A stretch of DNA of 64,000 nt from an uncultured Chloroflexota bacterium (GCA_913043205.1 CAJWLF010000010.1:1-64000), one strand, 5' to 3'. Numbered from the stretch's first letter, positions 43,824-54,832 are shown. Made by a program: numbers and translations. Notes: generated from the sequence alone by a model not told the origin.

Positions 43824-46800
43824 CACAACCCACTTCCCACCACTGTTACAGCAGACACTATGATCGCAATTCTGTGCCACCCGGACAACCCATATTCCAC
43901 AACAGCAACGTCCCCCGACAACGTATCCATTAAGTAAGCCGAGGAATAATCATCAGCGATATCGGGCTGAGTTATTGCCCCTTTTGAGATCTTTAAACCC
44001 CATCTGCCGTGATGACTTTCATTAAAAATAAGAGCCGCAGGACTGGCTGATTGTATTTCCATGCGATATCGAGAAGGACTTCTTTGTATTAGCTTTACTT
44101 CCCCGGAAGAATGGATCGTGCTTAGCTGTCCGAGACCAAAAGCTAAATAGTAGTCCTCAGTGTATTGCTGACTAACACTAACCTTGGACATAGGAGACAG
44201 CAATACCGTCCCCGTATACTGCCCTGCCACCTCATCATTAGCCGCCAGAACTATGGGCGAGTCGTCAATTTGCAGATAAAGCACTCTAGGTAAGCCTTGA
44301 GGCCAATACTTAGATGCCGTTGGGCCAACGTTTACAATCAATGGATATTCACCAAGTACCGGCGCAGGAACTTCCCAACTATAGGCGGTAGTAAATAATT
44401 GCGGATCCTGAAGAACGGCAAAGGCCACGTCTTCTCCCTCTATATGATCAGAGGCAAATGGGGTATAGAAAGACAGCGTATTTGAACCGGGTTCCAGGCG
44501 CATCCCATCTACCGACACTGCGGTGACCACATCAGCTTTTGCCTCAGCATGATGTACATATTGCCCATTGACAAAATAGTAAAAAGTGCGATCTCTACTA
44601 GGACTGAACACCATTGATTCAATATTGACCAAATTAAAATTGGGCGAGTTATTTAGGATCACATAATGCTCACCTTGATTCTTAGCCAACCACCTCCATT
44701 GCCCAGACCCGGGAAGAGACGTGAGCTTCCCCCAATGCTTTGGATCACCGTCTTTCAGTTCGATATCAGTAGGTGGAGGACGGCGCTCCATTGCAGCAGG
44801 CAGTACAGAGTCAGCAACAAAGACATCCGGGGACCCTTCTACATCATCAGATATTGTCCGTACAACCAATCCATCAACTTTGTCTTTTAACAGTGGCAAT
44901 CCCTTCAGCCAGGGATTCCCGAGAAGATGCATAACATCGCGAGAAGTCAAAGACTGCATCACAGCCACTCCATCACTAATCCAAAATTGAGGATAATGTT
45001 CCGGAACTTCCCACAAGTCCCATTCCCCAAAACTCGCTGCTAATTTTATCTGAGGAATTTCGTCTAACAACTGGGATACAGATACTGGTGAATCATCAAC
45101 TCTATATCCAGGGCCTTGATAGAAATCATAGCGCACATCTTTCTCGTGCAATATGTATCGCACACCCAATCTTTGGAGCGTAGGAACCACATCCCCTACA
45201 GCCCGATCTAACAGTGCTTTATCCAGCTCTTCTATCAATTTCTCTGAACTATTGGGTGCTCCCTGACCTATCTTTACGTAGTCAGAAGACCTCTTGTACA
45301 CAATTGGCTTACTCGTAAGCCATTGCATATAAGAACCAAATCCGGAATACCCCCAGTCATTCAACCATGGTGAATCACCAGGGATTGCCAAAACACGAAA
45401 CCATTCAGGCTGGCTATTCATCCACTCAGCTGCATCTAAAACGTACCTTGGCGGAGACGCGAAATTCGGATTGAGAAATTCTCGTTCCTGGTCATTGGCA
45501 AAGAACAATCCCAGCGAAAACGGATAGGAATAAATCGGCCCAATTGCACACATAATCCCAAATATCCCTATTGCTGAGATAGTTGCCGCCTTATGTCTAA
45601 TTCGACCAGGCCCTAACCTCACAATTTTCACCATCAACTTCTGGATCCAAAACATGCACATGCCAAGTAGCAGTGAATAACCAATAACCGTTAACAATGT
45701 GAATTTGAACCAAGGGCTTCGTACTATCCATAAAAACGGAATGTTTTCAACCGCCCATTTGTATACTTCTCCAAACGGCGAATTGAGTCCTGCTCCAAGG
45801 GTGATGCCCAATACAGCCAACATAGCAAAATAGCCTTTGAAAACACCTCGTCCAATTACTGCCCCAAGCAAAACCAATATGACAAGTGCCCAGCCTAGTG
45901 TCATGATGATAGGATTACCCAAGAAATCCTGAGAATAGGTCTGGTATGGGTCAACCAATCCCTGATACCAAGTCCAATCCGAAAGTAGCCGCACATTGTT
46001 CTCTATTGATGTATATAGACTCTGTCCTTCCAAGAAGGCGCGCGAGCTGTATACTCTCTCGTCAACAGATAAATCACTCGCCGTATCGGTCACTCCCAAG
46101 AAGCCAGGCACTATCCAAATCGCACTGGCAAGCAGCCAGATTCCCAAAGCGCCAGCTCCCGCAAACCCTATCCGAAACGCTTTGCCCCAGTTTCTTGATA
46201 TGAGAGAGCCAGAAAATACCCACATAAAAAGCAAAGGTATTGGAGTCATTGCTGCAAGCATTTCGCTTGGATTGTTTCCTATGGGCCAAGAAAGCATTGC
46301 AATCGGGCCAGTCAACAGTATTCCCCACCAATAGCCCGAATCATTTTTCAGCACCCGTATCCATAAAGCCAAAGCCAAAGGAATCGATACTACAGCGGCA
46401 ATCATCGGCTCTTTGTAGCCCAACCAGTTGGATATGAGCCACAAATTAAACATATGAAACATCACAGGCGCGAGCAAGACAGCCCGCCCTGATCCACGGG
46501 GCAAAACATTTCTCGACAATATATACATAGCGTACCCAGACAACATGAACCAAAATATGAATTGGGTCAGTTGGGCCAAAGCTGCGTCAATACCAATCGC
46601 CTGTAATGCCGCTGCAATGAATAAAGTCGGCAGACGTCCAGAATCAAGAATCATTGGAGCCCCAGTACCAATTTCCGTTGCCCAGACTTGTGTAAATTGA
46701 GCCAATTCAGACCAATCAGGAGGGACCATAAGATCGACACTAGAAAAGAATCCGTCTGCCCGTCTCCACGTCAATGGTGATAACCCCATCACAGCAACCA

Positions 46801-46879
46801 TAATTAGGTCGACAAGAGTTGCTTTCAAACTCCGACGGTGTCCAGCCATACCCTCAGACAAACAGCCTTTAACAGCCAT
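43775..46879 (-). CDS. giant multi-pass membrane protein, YfhO/AftD-like GT-C candidate (paralogue 2)
   Basis: A 1034-residue protein from ATG 46879, 4 nt after the upstream stop; a GTG at 46909 would overlap that gene by 26 nt. About thirteen membrane segments lie in the first half, with TWYQGLVDPYQTYSQ in a large outer loop and NIPFLWIVRSPWFKFTLLTVIGYSLL as the family's central motif. LQRLGVRYILHE begins the outer soluble half. Near the end, LIFNESHHGRWGLK leads into a last membrane segment. It is the third gene of a four-gene minus-strand run (54832 to 43775) that encodes three such proteins. Confidence 0.65.
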   Translation of the reverse strand: MAVKGCLSEGMAGHRRSLKATLVDLIMVAVMGLSPLTWRRADGFFSSVDLMVPPDWSELAQFTQVWATEIGTGAPMILDSGRLPTLFIAAALQAIGIDAALAQLTQFIFWFMLSGYAMYILSRNVLPRGSGRAVLLAPVMFHMFNLWLISNWLGYKEPMIAAVVSIPLALALWIRVLKNDSGYWWGILLTGPIAMLSWPIGNNPSEMLAAMTPIPLLFMWVFSGSLISRNWGKAFRIGFAGAGALGIWLLASAIWIVPGFLGVTDTASDLSVDERVYSSRAFLEGQSLYTSIENNVRLLSDWTWYQGLVDPYQTYSQDFLGNPIIMTLGWALVILVLLGAVIGRGVFKGYFAMLAVLGITLGAGLNSPFGEVYKWAVENIPFLWIVRSPWFKFTLLTVIGYSLLLGMCMFWIQKLMVKIVRLGPGRIRHKAATISAIGIFGIMCAIGPIYSYPFSLGLFFANDQEREFLNPNFASPPRYVLDAAEWMNSQPEWFRVLAIPGDSPWLNDWGYSGFGSYMQWLTSKPIVYKRSSDYVKIGQGAPNSSEKLIEELDKALLDRAVGDVVPTLQRLGVRYILHEKDVRYDFYQGPGYRVDDSPVSVSQLLDEIPQIKLAASFGEWDLWEVPEHYPQFWISDGVAVMQSLTSRDVMHLLGNPWLKGLPLLKDKVDGLVVRTISDDVEGSPDVFVADSVLPAAMERRPPPTDIELKDGDPKHWGKLTSLPGSGQWRWLAKNQGEHYVILNNSPNFNLVNIESMVFSPSRDRTFYYFVNGQYVHHAEAKADVVTAVSVDGMRLEPGSNTLSFYTPFASDHIEGEDVAFAVLQDPQLFTTAYSWEVPAPVLGEYPLIVNVGPTASKYWPQGLPRVLYLQIDDSPIVLAANDEVAGQYTGTVLLSPMSKVSVSQQYTEDYYLAFGLGQLSTIHSSGEVKLIQRSPSRYRMEIQSASPAALIFNESHHGRWGLKISKGAITQPDIADDYSSAYLMDTLSGDVAVVEYGLSGWHRIAIIVSAVTVVGSGLCYLLMSFRGGIRRWIM

Positions 46880-46883
46880 CTTG

Positions 46884-49800
46884 CTAACGCCTGAACAAGC
46901 TGATGGCACTCACAACTACACTGATCATCATTGTCGACAAAGTAATAATTGCGCCCCATAGGAACAAACGTTGAGGATTGTAAACAATGTCTATTTCATA
47001 ATTGCCAGATACAGGTAACAAATAAGCACTCGCGAATGAATTTGTACGTAAATGGGCTAATTTTCGTCCATCTATGCTGGCTTGCCAGCGTGGATCAAAC
47101 GATTCGTTAAAAACCAAATAGTCACCCTCATCAGCATTAACTTCAACCTTGTAATTAGTCGGACTTCGTGAAACCACAGCCACTGCATCAGTGTTATTGC
47201 CCGTTTCTATTTGCATATTTGAAGGAATAATTCTTAATACATAATGTTCAGACCAGTTTTGATCCACTATAAGCTCTTTGTTGCTCGGCGAGAGTTCAGT
47301 CACGGCCACAAAAGTAGCCCCCCCAACACCATCCGATTTAACAAGCATTATTGCCTTTCCATCAAGCTCAACATTCGGAAGGGTGTCACTAGAGGACTCC
47401 CCGTATCCCCTCAACTCGATCCTATACTGACCTGCTACCGGCACATTTACAGCAAACGGAAGTCGCAGACGGCCAACTCGCAAACTATCCGGTTTCACGC
47501 CAATGGACAGATTTCTACCCTCTATCTGACTTCCAGCAAACGGGCTGTATATCCGTAAGGTATTGCCTCCAGGCTGTAAGACAACATTACTCAGCAGAAT
47601 TTGTTCAGGGAGATCAGCTGCTACAGGCTCAATTATTGGCGGATCGTCATTAACGTATATATAGACATCTCTGGGTTGACCGTGTGATCTAAGAGTCAAC
47701 GATATGTTGGTAGTTGTTTCTACGTCCAAAGCATTGTTAATCGCGATAGTCGGCATTGATTGGTCTGTTACCCATTGCCACGGCCCATAACTATCTATCA
47801 CCTCAGAAGAACCTAATCCGGAAGCTGACATCACAGTAACTGGGAAAGATTGTTCCGGGATAGTTAATGAATCCCGATTAGGCAATAATTCTGACATGTA
47901 CATAAATGCTGCTCGCGATCGAACCGCAAGCTCGTTGCCAACCAATGACTTGATCGAAGATATCGCCTCTTGTGGGACAATCACTACCTGTGCTACATCT
48001 CCACCAACGAGATTGCCAAGAAGTTCTTGTTTCCCTGCCGTCAATCTCATTTCTTCAGACAAAAGCAACCATTGTGGAGCATCCGGTTCAGCTGGAACAT
48101 TAACGTCCATCGAATGCCCGGCGAACTTAAGGGTTCCTGACGGAAATGCCGAACGATCCCGCGTTCGCAGCCAAACCTGATAATTTCCAGATGCCGGTAT
48201 TTCCACCACTTGTCGGGATCCCAGTTTCGGAGAACGATATCTAAATTCTTCAGGAATTAAATCGAGCGACAACTGTAGTTCCCCTGCATCAAGAAAAACC
48301 ACTTTTGTCTTACTAGAGTTTAAGAGTCTGTTTATTGTTACCGAATCTAATTGGCTACTAAACGCAAGATTTGGATTAGTTAAAAATTCAGTTCCAATGA
48401 GAGATACTATAGATTCTACCCCCCCCACAACCAAAGCTGGTTCTTTTGCCAAGAAGAAGTGAGGCAACATCTTTTCCGTGTTATAAAAATCCCAGGATCC
48501 AAAAGACCGTTCAAATTTAATGCCTTTTTGCTCCGCTATCCTTTCCCTTACCCAATCAGGGTGATCTGAATCTCCGGCATACAGCCAATGACGCGTTCCA
48601 GTCGCGTGAAGCAAATATTTAACACCTAATAGCTGTAATAGCTCTGAAACTCTGTCGGTCTGCTTTTCGTACAAAGATTTATAAATGGCAGAGTTCAAAG
48701 CACCATTAGTTGGACTGACCAAGGAACCGTATACCGTAGCAAAAGGATAAACGACAGGGACAGATCCCATTTGCGCCAACATTGGACTAAATCCCGTGAA
48801 CCCTGACTCGTCCGACCACACCGTAGTGTCAGGCAATACAGCCACACGAAACCCGACCTCTTGCGAAGATAGCCAATTTACAGCTTGGGATTCCAATTCA
48901 GGCATAGTAAATCGGTGTTCCGGTAAAAATTTACGTTCTTCCGCAGACGTGTACATTGCTCCTGTGGACACAGGATAAGCATAGATAACGTTTGCCATGA
49001 TTACCGTTACTGCCAGAATTGCTGATAAAAGTGATTTTGGACGATTATCACTAAAACGCTTCACACATTGAAGCAAATAAATCACACCTAGCCCCGATAA
49101 GAAACTGAAACCCACCACTGTTAGAAAGGTGAATTTGAACCAAGGGCTACGCACCACCCAGAAGAACGGAATATTAGTCGTCAACCATAAATAGACTTCC
49201 TTCATAGGTGGATGAACACCCATACTGAGGATCAAACCTATTAAACTAATAACACCAAAATAGATTCGAATACGCGGGCCCTTAGCCAACAACCCAATGA
49301 CCGATAACGCAGGTATAAACCAGGACAATGCCCCAAGAACAGAATTATCCCTATAAATCTGAGAATACGGTCGGTAGGGTTCTTGCCAACCTTGGTACCA
49401 AGTCCAATCACCCTGAAAACGAAGTACATTTGCAAATGATGTGTTGGCCGATAAACCTGTCAACCACGATGCTGCTAGATCACGGGCAGCGGTAATTTCC
49501 CCACTTGCCGTAGATCCTATCTGTCCTAAGAAAGGTATCAACCAAAAGGAACTAGCCAACAATGCTATTACAAACAGTGCACATGTCTTGACCAGAACAC
49601 TCCCACTCTGGCGAAAAGACTTGTATTTTTCCGAGATAAGAATATATGTCAAACAAAAACACAGCAGTCCAATCCCTACCACAATAGCCATGGGTGGGTT
49701 GATTCCGATTGGAGCACCGATCAAAGCGATAACTACCATCCAAAATGCGCTGTACTGCAACTTAATACGACCTTCATAAATGAAGAAAAGTAGGCCTATT

Positions 49801-50294
49801 GCAGCTGGAAATACAGTAAGAGAACCTATGACTGCCAGATTAAAGCTAATCCATACATGCTCAAGGTACAGATTAAACATATAAAAACCAGCTGCTGTAA
49901 CGGCAGCTGGTTTCCAATAGCTATAATGATTTGTATAACGCAGAAGACCACGAGTCATGAACGCCATACTGAGCCCAGGAGCGGCAAACCAAAACATCGA
50001 CACTAGCCTTTGTGTGATTGACTCACTAACCCCAAGAGCCTGCAACCCCGCCTGCTGAGCGAAAACAAGAAACGGCGCATGAACCACATTGTAGGGTGTA
50101 CCAGCATTAAGAATTGGGTTCCAAGAATGCATCACATTTGAAAATTGCTCAGGGGTACGAGGCAATGCCATATCCTCTGAAATGAATGTCGTATCCCACG
50201 ATGCCCAGAAAGCCGGTGCGCAGCCCAGCATAAAGACTATTACGAACGGAAGGTAGTTACTGGTGAAAAACTCGCGGGTTGTGCGTACTACCAA
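46884..50294 (-). CDS. giant multi-pass membrane protein, YfhO/AftD-like GT-C candidate (paralogue 3)
   Basis: A 1136-residue protein with about thirteen N-terminal membrane segments, a soluble outer half and a C-terminal membrane anchor. It shares with the preceding entry TWYQGWQEPYRPYSQ, NIPFFWVVRSPWFKFTFLTVVGFSFL and LLGVKYLLHATG, and the C-terminal block LVFNESFDPRWQASIDGR with FASAYLLPVSGNYEIDIVYNPQ. The block also occurs in AftD/YfhO-type proteins as I know them. The outer half contains several beta-sandwich-like stretches, e.g. VWLRTRDRSAFPSGTL, which may be carbohydrate-binding. It follows the 353-residue protein after 9 nt. Confidence 0.65.
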   Translation of the reverse strand: MVVRTTREFFTSNYLPFVIVFMLGCAPAFWASWDTTFISEDMALPRTPEQFSNVMHSWNPILNAGTPYNVVHAPFLVFAQQAGLQALGVSESITQRLVSMFWFAAPGLSMAFMTRGLLRYTNHYSYWKPAAVTAAGFYMFNLYLEHVWISFNLAVIGSLTVFPAAIGLLFFIYEGRIKLQYSAFWMVVIALIGAPIGINPPMAIVVGIGLLCFCLTYILISEKYKSFRQSGSVLVKTCALFVIALLASSFWLIPFLGQIGSTASGEITAARDLAASWLTGLSANTSFANVLRFQGDWTWYQGWQEPYRPYSQIYRDNSVLGALSWFIPALSVIGLLAKGPRIRIYFGVISLIGLILSMGVHPPMKEVYLWLTTNIPFFWVVRSPWFKFTFLTVVGFSFLSGLGVIYLLQCVKRFSDNRPKSLLSAILAVTVIMANVIYAYPVSTGAMYTSAEERKFLPEHRFTMPELESQAVNWLSSQEVGFRVAVLPDTTVWSDESGFTGFSPMLAQMGSVPVVYPFATVYGSLVSPTNGALNSAIYKSLYEKQTDRVSELLQLLGVKYLLHATGTRHWLYAGDSDHPDWVRERIAEQKGIKFERSFGSWDFYNTEKMLPHFFLAKEPALVVGGVESIVSLIGTEFLTNPNLAFSSQLDSVTINRLLNSSKTKVVFLDAGELQLSLDLIPEEFRYRSPKLGSRQVVEIPASGNYQVWLRTRDRSAFPSGTLKFAGHSMDVNVPAEPDAPQWLLLSEEMRLTAGKQELLGNLVGGDVAQVVIVPQEAISSIKSLVGNELAVRSRAAFMYMSELLPNRDSLTIPEQSFPVTVMSASGLGSSEVIDSYGPWQWVTDQSMPTIAINNALDVETTTNISLTLRSHGQPRDVYIYVNDDPPIIEPVAADLPEQILLSNVVLQPGGNTLRIYSPFAGSQIEGRNLSIGVKPDSLRVGRLRLPFAVNVPVAGQYRIELRGYGESSSDTLPNVELDGKAIMLVKSDGVGGATFVAVTELSPSNKELIVDQNWSEHYVLRIIPSNMQIETGNNTDAVAVVSRSPTNYKVEVNADEGDYLVFNESFDPRWQASIDGRKLAHLRTNSFASAYLLPVSGNYEIDIVYNPQRLFLWGAIITLSTMMISVVVSAISLFRR

Positions 50295-50303
50295 AACTTA
50301 CGA

Positions 50304-51365
50304 CTACCTAATACCGTCGGACCGGTCAGCCCTAATTACATACAAAGCCACTCTTCCAATCAGCGCCAACAATATCAATATTTCTAGTATCGCAGCTACA
50401 AAATTGGCCGCGTCATCCAAATGTATCAATAGCAATGCAATAATTGCCGCCAGTAGCACGCCTGCTACTACGCATACACCACGCCATACTATATCTACTG
50501 TAGTTTTAGAAACTTTAATCCAGGTAATCCCATGCGTCATAACCATCACGGGCGATCCAAATAAAATCAACATACCTATACTTCCACCCCAAAAAGCATC
50601 ACTTATTTCAGTCATGTAATACCGGCTAAAGTGAGGTTCGAACACTATTGCTGATGCAAGCATGGCCGCAGCCGATACAGGAACAGTGCTTAACAAAACA
50701 ATTGTTCTGTATCTGAAAACCATGAATGTAATAGCTGCCGATATTACTAGAAGTGCCATGCCATAGCTTGCCGATACTCTAAAATTCTCATCAAGCAACG
50801 CAGTCACTAGTTCTCTCAATCGGGTTTTGACAGTCGGGGATATGCTTAACCGCACTTCAGGATCTGTTGGTGAACCATTGATAGTGACCCCTCCAGAAGC
50901 CATATCCTTACGATGCGTGGCTAACATAATTGCTGGGCCACCACTGCGAGAATCCGATTCAACCTCAAAGATGACTGTGTTGTCTTGCCCTACATCAACG
51001 GGCGCAGGTAGCTCAGGAGAAAAGAGGTGATAGCCACCCAAAGGGGGGCCACATTGATCTATAAACGGAACTTTCTGTTCATAAAGTATCGTTCGCTTGG
51101 GATCATCATCACGAATTCTCAAGTTAAATATCACCGGGTCTTCCCCTACTTGGAGACCCAAAACGTAATATTCAACGCCAGTGACTACCCCAAATGGAAT
51201 TCTTGCCACCTGCGAAATACTACCGGTAGGAGGCATTCTGTAAATCTGTTGGACTGAACCGATAGGCCAAAGACGAAACTCTCGCTCAACCAAAAACGCC
51301 GAAATTGCCACCGCTGCCGACAGAAGCATAAGAACAATAATTTCCATCCCTAACCTAAGTTTCAC
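50304..51365 (-). CDS. membrane protein with extracytoplasmic beta-rich domain
   Basis: A 353-residue protein of unknown function. One N-terminal membrane segment (8-25), a predicted extracytoplasmic beta-rich domain of about 150 residues (QIYRMPPTGSISQVARIPF...FNLRIRDDDPKRTILYEQKVPF...FEVESDSRSGGP) and then four membrane segments. The domain resembles the N-terminal part of the 979-residue protein at 28549 and the 244-residue protein at 59799. Its ATG overlaps the stop of the upstream giant protein by four bases (51362-51365), so it is coupled to it. It may present or sense a polymer for its giant neighbours. Confidence 0.6.
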   Translation of the reverse strand: MKLRLGMEIIVLMLLSAAVAISAFLVEREFRLWPIGSVQQIYRMPPTGSISQVARIPFGVVTGVEYYVLGLQVGEDPVIFNLRIRDDDPKRTILYEQKVPFIDQCGPPLGGYHLFSPELPAPVDVGQDNTVIFEVESDSRSGGPAIMLATHRKDMASGGVTINGSPTDPEVRLSISPTVKTRLRELVTALLDENFRVSASYGMALLVISAAITFMVFRYRTIVLLSTVPVSAAAMLASAIVFEPHFSRYYMTEISDAFWGGSIGMLILFGSPVMVMTHGITWIKVSKTTVDIVWRGVCVVAGVLLAAIIALLLIHLDDAANFVAAILEILILLALIGRVALYVIRADRSDGIR

Positions 51366-54300
51366 AGCGCATCACCCCGTACTTTCCGAGGTAGAGCAAA
51401 ATACACAGAAGCTCCTACCATGGCCAACCAAGCCAGAATAGATGCCAGTAGTGAAATATCAGCCAGTTTTTGATGACTAAAAGTCAATTCGATCTCATGT
51501 ACACCTTCGGCGAAGTCTTCAATAAGGAATCCATTAGCAAACCCACTCACCTCAAAATGCTGACTTACATGCACCCCATTAACCCTTGCTTCCCATCTAG
51601 GATCAAACAATTCGTTAAATATGAGTACATATGGCTCTTTGCTATCTGCTGTAGCGCGAATATGTGTGTTGGATATCCTTTCAAAATCAATAGCAAGGTT
51701 TGCACTGGCGGCGTCCGGATTAACGACCGGCCCTCCCAAAAGAACAGGAATGCGGGACCCATGAGGCTGGATGATTTCAACTAAGTGATCACCTTCGGAT
51801 AGCTCCACAGTAGCACTGAATAAATTAGCTCTCCCAGTCCTCTCGAAAGTATCTGTTATATCTTCACCGTTAACCATTACATTTGCGGGAGGAAGGCCTC
51901 CAGAAGGAATTCGGACATCAGGGATTAAAATTACCTGGTACCTGCCTGGAACTGACGTGCCAAAATCTCGAGTTCTTCTCAAAAACCCAGCCTGAAACGG
52001 AAGCTTGAACTCTAACGACGCATACACACCAGGCGAAACCTCAGTTTCAGGATTGGGACAATACAACAATAGGTAGTTTCGACCAGGTTTTAACACAACA
52101 CCAGGCATCAATATATCTCTGAAGCGTCCGTCAGGGATCTGATATATACCAACGACTTCATCCTCTGTCCTCACCCATAGTTGCCTAGGCCCAGACACCG
52201 ATCTAACACTCATCCCAACTGCAATTTTCATAACTTCATCGGTAGGATTATCCACATAGAGATGCCTCAACTGTTTTTGAGCAGTTGTGACTCTGCGAAT
52301 ATCAATCGGTGAATTGGAATCTGTCGCCATCCATCCATGATGCAACCCAACAGGGAATTCTACTTCAGCATCGTAAACGTCAGATCCTGAGTAATCGTTA
52401 AATGATAACCAAGAAGATCCTTCAGATACATTAGTCCCCAGCGTGGATGATGTGGCTCTCAAATCTTTGGGAACGACCACTAAGGTGACGTCTTGTGTAA
52501 CAAGTGCTGGATCAGGTAATCCAAGGATTACCTCGGCATTTAAAGTTTGAAACTCAGCAACTTTTGCCCACGTATTTGCGGTAGCTACGTCGTACAAGGT
52601 AGGTTGCACCACCGGAGTTCCATCGACAGTAACATTTGCCCATCCCACATCAGGATCGATCGTATTGTTAAACGCAAAATAAAGTCTCTCTTCAGGGGTT
52701 AACACAGAAAGATCTAGCGGAACCGTTTTCTGCCATATTTCATACTCACCGGGACCACCCAACGTCAAAGTTAAACTCTCGGAATTACGTTCTAAAACTA
52801 CAGCCTCTGTCGCGGCTATCGTATTCAGGTACAGCTCATCTGTTGGATTCACTTGAACTACAGATAGCGCATCATCTTCATGCTCAATTAAATGGTGTAC
52901 GGCCGACGCATCGTTGCGTGGGGCAAGAACTACTGCCCCATCAGTTAAGCTAGCAAACTCGCTGGTAGGAGCCAGTCCTGCTAACCCTGTATTAGCTACT
53001 ATCACCGATTTCGTCCCCCACACTAACGGCCTGGGATTGGGCACCCCATAAAAATCAATCGGTCCTATGGAAGGATGTTGCTCAAGTCCTGAAGCTAAAA
53101 GTAGCGGACCAGGGTCAGTGGGTCGGTCCCTACCGACATTGAAATACCGCCTATTTACATCATTTTGCTGCATCACCAATGAAATGCCAGACTGCTGCAG
53201 AACGGTTAGCCCACTACCACCATAACTCCCCAGCAATGCAGCATAATTAGCTACAGAAGCTTGGCTCGGCTCTAGCAAATTTACGAATGGTATATCAGTA
53301 AATTCAGAAACTGCCGGCGAATAGCTAGTAAATCCCCAATCAGTAGTCATTCTTCGAGCCGGAGGGAGAGTCAATATTCGTGGAGCATCTTGCTGCTTTA
53401 TCCAGTCCAAAGCTGTCGTTAGATAACTAGGGAGTACTACTTGCTGGCTGGGCAAAGGTGAAGATGAGGGGCGTATCACAAAGAACTCACCATAAGCTAT
53501 AGGCAACTGCACGTATCCATACATCACCCCAATAACTATAACTACGAATCCTCTGCCGAATTTAGGAAGAATAGAATAGTCGCCAAAAATCTTCCGAAGC
53601 ATCGAATTAACCTGTGATTTAACTGCAACTAATCCGAATCCAACTAATGGTGCCAACCCCAACAACATGATGCCCGTAGCTTTGTACCAAGGGCTACGTA
53701 TGACCCAAAAAGCGGGCACGTTATCCCAAAGCCATCGAAAAACAGGGCCACCCGGCCCATTTAAACCAGAGCTTATAAACATCCCTGTAAGGACCAGTGT
53801 GCCAAAGTAAAGGAGAATCGCCCGTTTTGTTCCCGACAAAGCAATTAGTCCTAGGATAAAAGGAATCAATGCTGCCAGCATCTTTATGGGAACACTCAAA
53901 ATCTCGGGAGCGTAAGGAACGTAAGGCACCCCTTTCCATCCTTCGTACCACACCCACGCTCCTTGCATACCCATCACATGTACCGGTGTTGTTGATTTGG
54001 ATAGAGATTTAAGATGGTTAAAAGAATGTTCCTGGGTACCCGCCATAACAAAAACGTGTTGAGCTCCCGGGCCGACCAATGCAACTGCTTGTGGAAACCA
54101 CCAATACGCATTGACCAAAGCTGTAAAAGCAAGGGCAGCACAAGAAAACATCAAAGCTAACCGACAACCTGCCCAGTCTTTTTGCCTTGCGGACAACACT
54201 ACATACCCAACTACCGCCAACGGCACAGGAATCAAAGAGGTCAAAAGCATCGGGGGATTGACACCCAATCCTGATGCGATAATAGAGGTTGCTCCAAATG

Positions 54301-54832
54301 CAAGGGCTCCACGAATAGGACGTCTAGATTTAAAGCTCCAAAACGTAATTCCAACCAATACAGGCAACGCCGCATATGAGCTCAGATTGGCTATATTTAC
54401 ACCTTGCCACATGGGCTCCTGGTAAAAATTGAGCATGTAGACAAAAACAGCAGCAGCGCGAGCCAACTTCTTGCCGGTGATTTGGGTCATCAGGAAATAC
54501 ATCCCTAGCCCGGCCAACATATACCAGGTAACAAACTGTAATCTCTGGGCTGTTTCCACGGAAAACCCTATGGTGCGAAACAACGCTGGCCAGAAGAAGA
54601 AAAATACTGCCGGTAACCGGTCGTCAGGAGCAACACCGAAATTCGACCTATAACTCCACGTACTGAACAAATCCAACCATTGATTCCAATCCATAGGCAG
54701 AATGAAATCCTCAGATTTAGCAATCTTCCCAATATCAGCCCATTGAATAGGTAGAATTCCCAGCAATATGGTAATTAGAAGGTCCCAGCTAGTGGCTACC
54801 CGCCGTACTAACCGACTAAATCCAACTAACAC
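51362..54832 (-). CDS. giant multi-pass membrane protein, YfhO/AftD-like GT-C candidate (paralogue 4)
   Basis: An 1156-residue protein, first gene of the minus-strand run. It has about thirteen membrane segments in the first half, VWYEGWKGVPYVPYAPE in an outer loop, and NVPAFWVIRSPWYKATGIMLLG matching the paralogues' RSPWFKFT stretch. The acidic first loop has DIGKIAKSEDFILPMDW. The soluble outer half carries beta-sandwich-like repeats and ends with LIFNELFDPRWEARVNG...FANGFLIEDFAEGVHEIELTFSHQ and a membrane anchor. It is more divergent than the other two minus-strand copies. Coupled to the next gene by a four-base overlap. Confidence 0.65.
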   Translation of the reverse strand: MLVGFSRLVRRVATSWDLLITILLGILPIQWADIGKIAKSEDFILPMDWNQWLDLFSTWSYRSNFGVAPDDRLPAVFFFFWPALFRTIGFSVETAQRLQFVTWYMLAGLGMYFLMTQITGKKLARAAAVFVYMLNFYQEPMWQGVNIANLSSYAALPVLVGITFWSFKSRRPIRGALAFGATSIIASGLGVNPPMLLTSLIPVPLAVVGYVVLSARQKDWAGCRLALMFSCAALAFTALVNAYWWFPQAVALVGPGAQHVFVMAGTQEHSFNHLKSLSKSTTPVHVMGMQGAWVWYEGWKGVPYVPYAPEILSVPIKMLAALIPFILGLIALSGTKRAILLYFGTLVLTGMFISSGLNGPGGPVFRWLWDNVPAFWVIRSPWYKATGIMLLGLAPLVGFGLVAVKSQVNSMLRKIFGDYSILPKFGRGFVVIVIGVMYGYVQLPIAYGEFFVIRPSSSPLPSQQVVLPSYLTTALDWIKQQDAPRILTLPPARRMTTDWGFTSYSPAVSEFTDIPFVNLLEPSQASVANYAALLGSYGGSGLTVLQQSGISLVMQQNDVNRRYFNVGRDRPTDPGPLLLASGLEQHPSIGPIDFYGVPNPRPLVWGTKSVIVANTGLAGLAPTSEFASLTDGAVVLAPRNDASAVHHLIEHEDDALSVVQVNPTDELYLNTIAATEAVVLERNSESLTLTLGGPGEYEIWQKTVPLDLSVLTPEERLYFAFNNTIDPDVGWANVTVDGTPVVQPTLYDVATANTWAKVAEFQTLNAEVILGLPDPALVTQDVTLVVVPKDLRATSSTLGTNVSEGSSWLSFNDYSGSDVYDAEVEFPVGLHHGWMATDSNSPIDIRRVTTAQKQLRHLYVDNPTDEVMKIAVGMSVRSVSGPRQLWVRTEDEVVGIYQIPDGRFRDILMPGVVLKPGRNYLLLYCPNPETEVSPGVYASLEFKLPFQAGFLRRTRDFGTSVPGRYQVILIPDVRIPSGGLPPANVMVNGEDITDTFERTGRANLFSATVELSEGDHLVEIIQPHGSRIPVLLGGPVVNPDAASANLAIDFERISNTHIRATADSKEPYVLIFNELFDPRWEARVNGVHVSQHFEVSGFANGFLIEDFAEGVHEIELTFSHQKLADISLLASILAWLAMVGASVYFALPRKVRGDAL

